NCBI GenBank assembly: GCA_002308595.1
Contig: DBWH01000060.1
Location: 1-10,114, forward strand
Source of the DNA: Mageeibacillus sp. UBA1243
GTDB taxonomy: Bacteria; Bacillota; Clostridia; UBA1212
Length of the DNA: 10,114 bases
Direction: 5' to 3'
Shown in pieces: positions 1-5,444 of this stretch (positions within the stretch are counted from its first letter, which is position 1; the number at the start of each line of letters is the position of its first letter). The notes beneath the pieces are model-generated. The model was not told the DNA's origin. It searched no databases and worked only from the letters and a program-made list of their open reading frames with translations. A program made the position numbers and the translations under genes.

Positions 1-1773
1 GCCGCTCTCTCGCTGAGATTTGACACTTCAAGAGTCAACGGCGGCGCTCCGATTCTCGAAGGCGTACACACCTACAAACTCGTTGTCAAATACTCAGACG
101 ACACTTACGAGGTTCTCCACAGCGCAACTTACAGCAACAACGACGATCTCGTAGCTGAGTGGGTTTCCAACAACCCGAGCAGCCAGAACACCGTAGGTCT
201 CTGGCTCAACACAGCCGAGTCCACAGCTTACGCTGCATTCACGGCCAACTCCGCGTTTGACGCGATTAAGATTCCTGTAGCTTGGAGTTCAGTACCGGCT
301 CAGTCCAAGGCTGCAACGTTCGAGTTCTCGATTTACAAGTTCTCATACAACATTGAGAATTCCGTAAAGGGCACTCCTCTTGCAACGATCACAAGAACTC
401 CTGCAGGCGATGAAGCAAGCGGATACTCGCTCGAATTCAACGAACTCCCGGCAGGTGAATATGTAATCGGCGTTAAGATCGTTTCACTCGATGCTGAAGC
501 TTATACAGTTCTTCCTGTAAACGGCGATGCAACTAAGGCAGTTTACAGCCTCAACAAGGCTTTCAATGCAGAGTCATTCAACTTCGCAGTCAGAACGCTC
601 TACCCCGAAGAATTCTTCGGCAATCTCCCTGTTGAGACGGAAGCTCCTCTCTACACATGCATCGGTGGATCATTCGACTCCTTCTACGTTGACGGCGTGC
701 TCAACTTCGGTCAGGGCGACGGACTTGCTTCGTCTAAACTTGACGCAGTTAACAGAACAGTTGAAAGTCCTGTAGAGACATTCGTCATCCGCGGCTGGAT
801 CGGATTTGAAGAAGCTATCGAAGCGTTCGGATACAAGATCGGCGACGCTGATCCTGTTTACGACGCAAGCTTCCTCAAACCCGCAGAAGAAGCTGTTCAG
901 AACGCAGGCGGAAAGAATGCAAAGAGATTTGAGATTTCAGTTCCTGTATCTGATGTTACCGAGACATCAGCGATAGTCGCTGTTGTCAAACTCGCCAACG
1001 GTGAAGTTGTCGTTCTCGACGGCAGCGCAGCTGCAGCAGGTGTTGACGTGCTCATCAACACATCATTCACCTACTCCATCAAGGCTGAGGTTCCTGAGGG
1101 ATCTGTACTCGTTGATCCTGAAACTGTTGAGATTAAACCCGGTGAAGACGTTGTCATCAATGTTCCCACCGGCGAAGGCAGCGATGATGTTGACGGTGTC
1201 GTTCTCGACGGCCAGACAGTAGGACAGATCATTGCAAACGGCGAAGAATCAAGTGTTGCAATTAACCTCCCCGATTCAACAATCGTTCTCGACGGCACAT
1301 CTATGGGAGCAATTGCACAGCAGAGCTCTTCTGCAGATGCTCCTCTTGCAATCTCTGTAAAGGGCGTTGATCAGCAGGACCTCACACCCGCTCAGCAGCA
1401 GGCTGCAGAAGGAACAGAAGGAGCCAAGATCTTCAAGTTTGAAGCAACTATCGGCAGCACAACAGTTTCTTCATTCGGCAGCGGAAAAGCAACTGTTACC
1501 GTTCCGTTCGCAATTCCTGACGGAATCGATTCACCTGAGGTTAGAGTTACTATCATCGGTGAAGACGGAAGCACGGAAGAAGTTCCTGCCACCTACGAGA
1601 ATGGACAGCTTTCATTCGACGCAACACGTTCCGCAACATTTATGGCTTACGTTGTTTCGAACCCGATCGTTCCTCCGACGGCTGACACAGGCGTATTCGC
1701 AACAGTTGTTGTTATCGTAATGCTCGGCGCTCTCGTTGCAGTTCTTGCAATCAGACGCAAAGAGTCAGAATAA
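1..1773 (+). CDS. Cell-surface protein with C-terminal membrane anchor (5' partial)
   Basis: Frame 1 is open from the first base to tandem TAA TAA stops at 1771-1776, giving 590 residues with no N-terminus; the ATG at 697 is internal, because residues 1-232 are clean coding sequence in the same frame. The protein is acidic, rich in Ala, Val, Thr and Ser, poor in Cys, and looks like stacked beta-rich modules. Residues about 225-341 form a module with RGWIGF (264-269) and FGYKIGD (276-282), a pattern I associate with extracellular proteins of gut Clostridia. Residues about 475-552 resemble the beta domain (KxTVxxPF... DGxxEEVPxxY) often found just before the anchor in such proteins. The C-terminus is VPPTADTG (557-564), a hydrophobic segment (565-584) and RRKESE, the three-part layout of a sortase substrate but without canonical LPxTG. 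A surface location is well supported; the ligand or activity is unknown, because any catalytic part would lie upstream of the window. Confidence 0.
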   Translation, partial: AALSLRFDTSRVNGGAPILEGVHTYKLVVKYSDDTYEVLHSATYSNNDDLVAEWVSNNPSSQNTVGLWLNTAESTAYAAFTANSAFDAIKIPVAWSSVPAQSKAATFEFSIYKFSYNIENSVKGTPLATITRTPAGDEASGYSLEFNELPAGEYVIGVKIVSLDAEAYTVLPVNGDATKAVYSLNKAFNAESFNFAVRTLYPEEFFGNLPVETEAPLYTCIGGSFDSFYVDGVLNFGQGDGLASSKLDAVNRTVESPVETFVIRGWIGFEEAIEAFGYKIGDADPVYDASFLKPAEEAVQNAGGKNAKRFEISVPVSDVTETSAIVAVVKLANGEVVVLDGSAAAAGVDVLINTSFTYSIKAEVPEGSVLVDPETVEIKPGEDVVINVPTGEGSDDVDGVVLDGQTVGQIIANGEESSVAINLPDSTIVLDGTSMGAIAQQSSSADAPLAISVKGVDQQDLTPAQQQAAEGTEGAKIFKFEATIGSTTVSSFGSGKATVTVPFAIPDGIDSPEVRVTIIGEDGSTEEVPATYENGQLSFDATRSATFMAYVVSNPIVPPTADTGVFATVVVIVMLGALVAVLAIRRKESE

Positions 1774-1794
1774 TAACTGAGTAGTTTCAAGGGG

Positions 1795-1819
1795 AAGCCG
1801 GTCCCAAACCGGCCGGCTT
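1795..1819 (+). other. GC-rich inverted repeat after the surface protein gene
   Basis: AAGCCGG (1795-1801) pairs with CCGGCTT (1813-1819). An overlapping alternative, GCCGGT (1797-1802) with ACCGGC (1808-1813), is mutually exclusive with it. Only TTT follows, so it is not a good terminator alone; it may protect the mRNA 3' end or assist the terminator 27 bases further on. Confidence 0.5.
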
Positions 1820-1845
1820 TCCTGAGACAAAGTAATTCCAAAAAG

Positions 1846-1870
1846 TCCCCGCGCAAGCGGGGATTTTTTT
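1846..1870 (+). terminator. Rho-independent terminator of the surface protein gene
   Basis: TCCCCGC (1846-1852) pairs perfectly with GCGGGGA (1857-1863) around a GCAA loop of the stable GNRA class, followed by seven T (1864-1870). It lies about 70 bases after the stop and isolates the upstream gene from the glycosyltransferase promoter at 2018. Confidence 0.93.
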
Positions 1871-2017
1871 GTTGGGAGTTAGGGCTTAAGTTACAAGCCG
1901 TTTGGGGAGTAGAACGCATTGGCGGCAGTGAGGAGGAAACCGCAAAATCTTCCGAAATATAGCTGATTTTTAAAAGATGCAATTGCTTTAGACTGCAGCC
2001 ATGTAACAAAAACACTA

Positions 2018-2046
2018 TTGACCGAGAGCGTTTTTTGTGCTATAAA
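2018..2046 (+). promoter_or_regulatory. Sigma-A type promoter for the glycosyltransferase pair
   Basis: TTGACC (-35, 2018-2023) and TATAAA (-10, 2041-2046) are separated by exactly 17 bases, and TGC directly before the -10 gives an extended -10. Transcription would start near 2053, leaving a leader of about 19 bases that contains the ribosome binding site. The -35 itself contains a TTG that is in frame with the downstream gene but lies upstream of the transcript, so it cannot be the start codon. Confidence 0.85.
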
Positions 2047-2054
2047 ACTAAGGT

Positions 2055-2063
2055 TAGGGAGGG
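2055..2063 (+). promoter_or_regulatory. Ribosome binding site that fixes the TTG start at 2072
   Basis: A purine-rich TTAGGGAGGGA stretch precedes the TTG at 2072-2074, with about 9 bases between GGAGG and the TTG. The ATG that overlaps the end of this stretch is in another frame and soon hits a stop. The product started at 2072 begins MQKIRVLFPY, which is where proteins of this family begin. Confidence 0.75.
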
Positions 2064-2071
2064 ATGAACAA

Positions 2072-3235
2072 TTGCAGAAAATCAGAGTTCTGTTCCCGTA
2101 TGTTGAAGCCGGTTATGGGCACATAATGCCCATGAAATCAATACTGGATTCATTTACTAAAAAGTATGGCGACAAAGTTGAAATTGTCTCGGTTCGTTTT
2201 TATGCCGACTCAGGAGATTCTCATCTTGTTAAATACGAGCAAATGATTTCAAGACAGGTCAGACTGTACAACAAAGTTCCATTCATCGGACATTTGGGCA
2301 CATTTGCCGATGAGTTTTTCGGAGCTTATCTCTCGTCATTCGGCGCTTTACGCATCATCACGCCTTTCGCTTACAGCCACGGCGTTAAGCATATGAGAGA
2401 GCTTGCCCCTGACGTTGTCATCAGTACACACTGGGCTACAAACTACTACGCAAAACATCTCAAGAAAGACGAGATGCCTCTGACTATCATGTATTGCCCC
2501 GACGCGCAGCTTAACAAGCTGTTTGAGTATCCGAGCGACCTAAACCTTATCAGTGCGCCCTACGGGTATCTGCGCGCCCTTCGCAAGAGAAAATACAACA
2601 TGGACAACATGAAGATGGTGCCCTTCTTTATCCGCAACGAGGCTTTCAGCGTCAGCACCGACAAAAAAGCGCTGAGGGAGAAGCTCGGCCTGCCCGTTGA
2701 CAAGCTGACGATAGTTCTTGCCGAGGGCGGCTACGGTATCGGAAAGATTGAGCCCATCACAAAGCTTCTTATAAAAGAGCACATTCCGCTCACGGTCATC
2801 TCGATCTGCGGCACTAACAAGAAGCTTCACGAAAAGATGCTTGGCTTTGAATGCACCGACGAGGTCACGTTCAAGCCAATGGGATTTGCCGACAACATCC
2901 TCGAGCTTGAGGCTGCGTCGGATATATTCTGCGGGAAAGCCGGCAATATCCTTGGCGAGTCCACGTTCTTCGGCAACCCTTCAATCGTTACGCACTGCGC
3001 GAACATGATTGAGCACAACATATGCGACCACTACATGAACACGGTCGGGTGCACCATCAAGGAGTACTCCCCGAAGAAGGTTGTGAAGATTGTCAAAAAC
3101 TTCGTGAACAATCCGGAGCTGCTTGAGCCCTACAGGAAGAGAGCGCTTGCATATCACGAGAATTTCGGGTCCGAAGCGGCCGCCGACGTGATCTTTGAAA
3201 AGATTGCCGAGGTCTATCCGGATCTTAAGAAATAA
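2072..3235 (+). CDS. GT28 family glycosyltransferase, UgtP / MGDG-synthase-like
   Basis: This 387-residue protein has the length and layout of bacterial processive diacylglycerol glycosyltransferases (UgtP is about 380 residues), which transfer sugar from a UDP-sugar to diacylglycerol at the cytoplasmic membrane face. The N-terminal half carries the acceptor-side loop FPYVEAGYGHIMP (8-20), a family hallmark, and VISTHWAT (116-123). The C-terminal half carries a glycine-rich loop LAEGGYGIG (216-224), SICGTNKKL (244-252) and the UDP-sugar site region from FADNILELEAASDIF (272-286) through GKAGNILGEST (288-298), matching the usual ASD...KPGG..SEA pattern with Ala replacing Pro. No membrane span or signal peptide is visible, as expected for a peripheral enzyme. 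Start is TTG 2072, set by the ribosome binding site and by the promoter overlapping the upstream TTG. It leads an operon with the GT2 gene 55 bases downstream. Family confidence is high; the sugar and acceptor are not shown by the sequence. Confidence 0.9.
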   Translation: MQKIRVLFPYVEAGYGHIMPMKSILDSFTKKYGDKVEIVSVRFYADSGDSHLVKYEQMISRQVRLYNKVPFIGHLGTFADEFFGAYLSSFGALRIITPFAYSHGVKHMRELAPDVVISTHWATNYYAKHLKKDEMPLTIMYCPDAQLNKLFEYPSDLNLISAPYGYLRALRKRKYNMDNMKMVPFFIRNEAFSVSTDKKALREKLGLPVDKLTIVLAEGGYGIGKIEPITKLLIKEHIPLTVISICGTNKKLHEKMLGFECTDEVTFKPMGFADNILELEAASDIFCGKAGNILGESTFFGNPSIVTHCANMIEHNICDHYMNTVGCTIKEYSPKKVVKIVKNFVNNPELLEPYRKRALAYHENFGSEAAADVIFEKIAEVYPDLKK

Positions 3236-3290
3236 GCTTGGCGGCAGGCTTACAGATTTTACTAAGGAATAAATTAAGGTAAACGACATC

Positions 3291-4616
3291 ATGGATTATT
3301 ATCAGATAGTTAAACTCTTGACAGACATTCCGATATGGATTCTGAGCGCTGTAATGATTTACTTTGGCGTGTTCGGATTTGTGGGACTGTTTTTCAGGAA
3401 AAGGTACAAAAAGACAGATAAGATCAACAGGTTCGGCATGATCATACCCGCAAGGAACGAGGAGAAGGTTGTTGCCGGGCTCATCGAGAGCATCAAGAAG
3501 AACAACTACCCTCAGGATATGATCGAGATTTTCGTCATCGCTCACAACTGCACGGACAGGACAGCCGAGATTGCGCGCGAGCACGGGGCAACGGTATACG
3601 AGTACAACAACCCCGACGAGTGCACGATGGGTTATGCGTTCAGGTATCTCTTCAAGTGCATCGAGAAGGACTACGGAACCCAGAATTTCGACGGTTTCTT
3701 CCTTTTCAACGCCGACAACATTCTTGATATCGACTACATCTCCAAGATGAACGACGCGTTTGAGCACTACGAGAGAAAGTCTGTTATCACCTCCTACCGC
3801 AACTCGAAGAATTTCGGTTCAAACCTCATCTCAGGCATGTACGGTATGTACTTCATCATGGGCGCGCGCGTCGAAAGCAGCGGCAGAACCATTCTGGGCT
3901 GCTCCACGCGTGTTCAGGGTACAGGCTACCTCATCAACTCAAACGTTGTAAAGAACGGCTGGAACTACGTAACGCTCACAGAGGACTGGGAGTTTACGGC
4001 CGATCAGATTCTTGGCGGCAACATCATCCGCTACTGCGATGACGCTATTTTCTACGATGAACAGCCAACGTCCGTAAAAATCATGTGGCGCCAACGTGTC
4101 CGCTGGTCAAGAGGCCACCTGCTCGTATTTTACGCACGTTTCAAGGAGCTCTTCCGCGCAATCTTCAAGAAAGACACGAAGCACCGCTTCTCGATTTACG
4201 ATATCGCGGTTTATGTACTTCCGTCACCTCTCATGATGATGGTTCTGCAGTTCTTCCAGATACTGGTCCTGATGACTGTGCCGCTCGTGACTTCGACTTA
4301 CACGTTTAAAGACATTTTCCTTGGCAATACCGCCAATATATGGGCAAACAACGGTCTCCTTGTTGCGACCTTAAAATCAGGGCTTATCTCGTACGTTTTC
4401 CTGGTGCTCGGAGCCTTCGTGATCTATTTTACGGAGCGTAAGAGGATCAAGAACGTGAGCGTGCCGATGAAGATTCTCGTCGCCCTGCTCTGGCCGATAT
4501 TCCTTCTCATACAGCTGCCGATGGACATTCAGGCATTCTTCTCAAAGAACCTCGGATGGAAGCCTATCCCGCACGCAGACCAGACGACTTTTGAACATGT
4601 GAACCAGAAAAAATAA
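3291..4616 (+). CDS. Membrane-bound GT2 family glycosyltransferase
   Basis: This 441-residue protein is a processive-type family 2 glycosyltransferase (BcsA/IcaA/hyaluronan synthase group by architecture). One membrane segment lies at about 14-37. The cytoplasmic GT-A domain contains IPARNEE (52-58), HNCTDRTAEIA (85-95), the metal-binding NADN (140-143) in place of the usual DxD, the catalytic TED (230-232), and QRVRW (268-272), the QxxRW signature. About three membrane segments follow (roughly 303-333, 363-382, 394-412), so all residues of an active enzyme are present. A weak AAGG site lies 10 bases before the ATG. No promoter or terminator separates it from the GT28 gene, so cotranscription is likely. 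Such enzymes build beta-linked polysaccharides or extend glycolipids; the GT28 neighbour makes a glycolipid or lipid-linked polymer the favoured inference. The product is not determined by the sequence. Confidence 0.92.
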   Translation: MDYYQIVKLLTDIPIWILSAVMIYFGVFGFVGLFFRKRYKKTDKINRFGMIIPARNEEKVVAGLIESIKKNNYPQDMIEIFVIAHNCTDRTAEIAREHGATVYEYNNPDECTMGYAFRYLFKCIEKDYGTQNFDGFFLFNADNILDIDYISKMNDAFEHYERKSVITSYRNSKNFGSNLISGMYGMYFIMGARVESSGRTILGCSTRVQGTGYLINSNVVKNGWNYVTLTEDWEFTADQILGGNIIRYCDDAIFYDEQPTSVKIMWRQRVRWSRGHLLVFYARFKELFRAIFKKDTKHRFSIYDIAVYVLPSPLMMMVLQFFQILVLMTVPLVTSTYTFKDIFLGNTANIWANNGLLVATLKSGLISYVFLVLGAFVIYFTERKRIKNVSVPMKILVALLWPIFLLIQLPMDIQAFFSKNLGWKPIPHADQTTFEHVNQKK

Positions 4617-4649
4617 AAAATGATTTAACCAAATAAGCTACAAAAGCCG

Positions 4650-4688
4650 GCCGCCCTTGAACAAACGGGGCGGCTGTTATTTTATTTG
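4650..4688 (+). terminator. Terminator of the glycosyltransferase operon
   Basis: GCCGCCC (4650-4656) pairs with GGGCGGC (4668-4674) around an 11-base loop, followed by the T-rich tail TGTTATTTTATTTG. The tail is broken by A residues, so it may be leaky. A weaker hairpin AAGCC (4707-4711) / GGCTT (4719-4723) followed by TT lies just beyond and may act as a backup. Confidence 0.75.
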
Positions 4689-4812
4689 CCCATATAAGTA
4701 ACACAGAAGCCATTCCGGGGCTTTTAATACAGACGCCAATAAAATATTGTTTTTGTTTTAAAATGCCCAAATAGCCTTTATATCGCCTCTGCCGTCATTT
4801 TTATAATGTTGA

Positions 4813-4863
4813 ATTAAAAGCACCCTCCGCAATTCTTTTCAAAACGCGGAGGGTGCTTTTAAT
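4813..4863 (-). terminator. Terminator of the DUF1508 gene, perfect 18-bp hairpin
   Basis: ATTAAAAGCACCCTCCGC (4813-4830) is perfectly complementary to GCGGAGGGTGCTTTTAAT (4846-4863) around a 15-base loop. The outer A/T pairs give a T run on either strand, so it can work in both directions. It lies about 30 bases beyond the stop of the minus-strand DUF1508 gene and sits between two converging genes, where it would also block any leakage from the glycosyltransferase operon. Confidence 0.9.
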
Positions 4864-4894
4864 AAAGCTATAGCTTTAACGAAGTCTGTTCCGA

Positions 4895-5266
4895 TTATTC
4901 GGCGTCAACAACTTCTGCATCGGGAGCGTTCTTCTTAACGCTGTTCACGCCGTTGATGCAGGAAACTTTTGTTTCATAACCCTGAGATGAAAGAATGATC
5001 TCGCCGTTCTTAGCTTTGAGGTTGAAACGGAACTTTCCGGCCTTGTCCTGTGAAACGACGAATTTCGGATGCTTTACAGTCTCGAAACCTTCAACTGTTG
5101 TATCCTCAATCTCGCCATCAACGCACTTTTTAACAGACTCGATACCGTTTTTGCAGGCAGCCATAGAATTGTAAACCTCGCTGGTTCCTATAACCTGGCC
5201 GTTGGTAGCAAGAAGGTTAAAGTGAGGATTGCCTTTGTCGTTAATAACAATAACAAATTTTCCCAT
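4895..5266 (-). CDS. Tandem DUF1508 (YegP/UPF0339 family) small protein
   Basis: This 123-residue protein consists of two copies of the same roughly 46-residue unit: residues 3-48 (KFVIVINDKGNPHFNLLATN... SVKKC) and 68-113 (KFVVSQDKAGKFRFNLKAKN... SVKKN). Each has the DUF1508 pattern KF.. + (H/R)FNL.A.NG..I..S..Y......C.NGI.SVKK. YegP-like proteins fold as two such alpha-beta repeats; their function is not established. It has no signal peptide or membrane segment and ends in an acidic tail (DAEVVDAE), so it should be cytoplasmic. The start is firm: AAAGGAG lies about 7 bases before the ATG, and a consensus promoter lies just upstream. It has its own promoter and terminator, so it is a single-gene unit. 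The strong expression signals suggest an abundant protein; any stress-related role would be inference. Confidence 0.93.
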   Translation of the reverse strand: MGKFVIVINDKGNPHFNLLATNGQVIGTSEVYNSMAACKNGIESVKKCVDGEIEDTTVEGFETVKHPKFVVSQDKAGKFRFNLKAKNGEIILSSQGYETKVSCINGVNSVKKNAPDAEVVDAE

Positions 5267-5304
5267 GATATTTTCTCCTTTCAGGAATTTGTTAATCTAA
5301 TATG

Positions 5305-5333
5305 ATTATAGCAAAATTTACAACAATGTACAA
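5305..5333 (-). promoter_or_regulatory. Sigma-A type promoter of the DUF1508 gene
   Basis: Read on the minus strand, TTGTAC (-35, 5333-5328) and a perfect TATAAT (-10, 5310-5305) are 17 bases apart, with TGC directly before the -10 (extended -10). Predicted transcription start is near 5298, about 32 bases before the ATG. The upstream region is A/T-rich, which could help polymerase binding. Confidence 0.88.
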
Positions 5334-5341
5334 GGCGTCAA

Positions 5342-5376
5342 AAACGATTTTTGTCATATTGTCTTTTGTATCGTTT
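5342..5376. repeat. Inverted repeat upstream of the DUF1508 promoter
   Basis: AAACGAT (5342-5348) and ATCGTTT (5370-5376) form 7-base arms around a 21-base A/T-rich spacer. The inner arm starts 9 bases upstream of the -35 box, a usual place for an activator site. It could also be part of the otherwise undefined 3' end of the GH78-like transcript. Chance occurrence in A/T-rich DNA is possible. Confidence 0.35.
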
Positions 5377-5444
5377 ATTTAAAGCCGAAAGAGGACTAAG
5401 AGCCCTGAAAACAGCCCTCCCAAGCAGTTCCACAAATACTTTTT

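Noticed and set aside
1012..1296. Three copies of GTTCTCGACGGC (1012, 1201, 1285) as a DNA repeat
   Set aside because: They encode V-L-D-G in the same frame of the surface protein at irregular spacing (189 and 84 bases), so protein-level and codon preference explain them.
697..1773. A separate gene starting at ATG 697
   Set aside because: The same frame is open to base 1 with the same protein-like composition, and no ribosome binding site precedes 697; it is an internal Met of the surface protein.
1647..2015. 122-codon minus-strand frame over the end of the surface protein gene and its terminators
   Set aside because: It overlaps the surface gene and two hairpins antisense, with an odd composition and no motif.
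3225..3767. 180-codon minus-strand frame opposite the GT2 gene
   Set aside because: It is a shadow of the GT2 coding sequence with no own signals.
5396..5425. Terminator for the GH78-like gene from the AGCCCT repeats
   Set aside because: AGCCCT occurs as direct, not inverted, repeats, with no stem followed by a T run.
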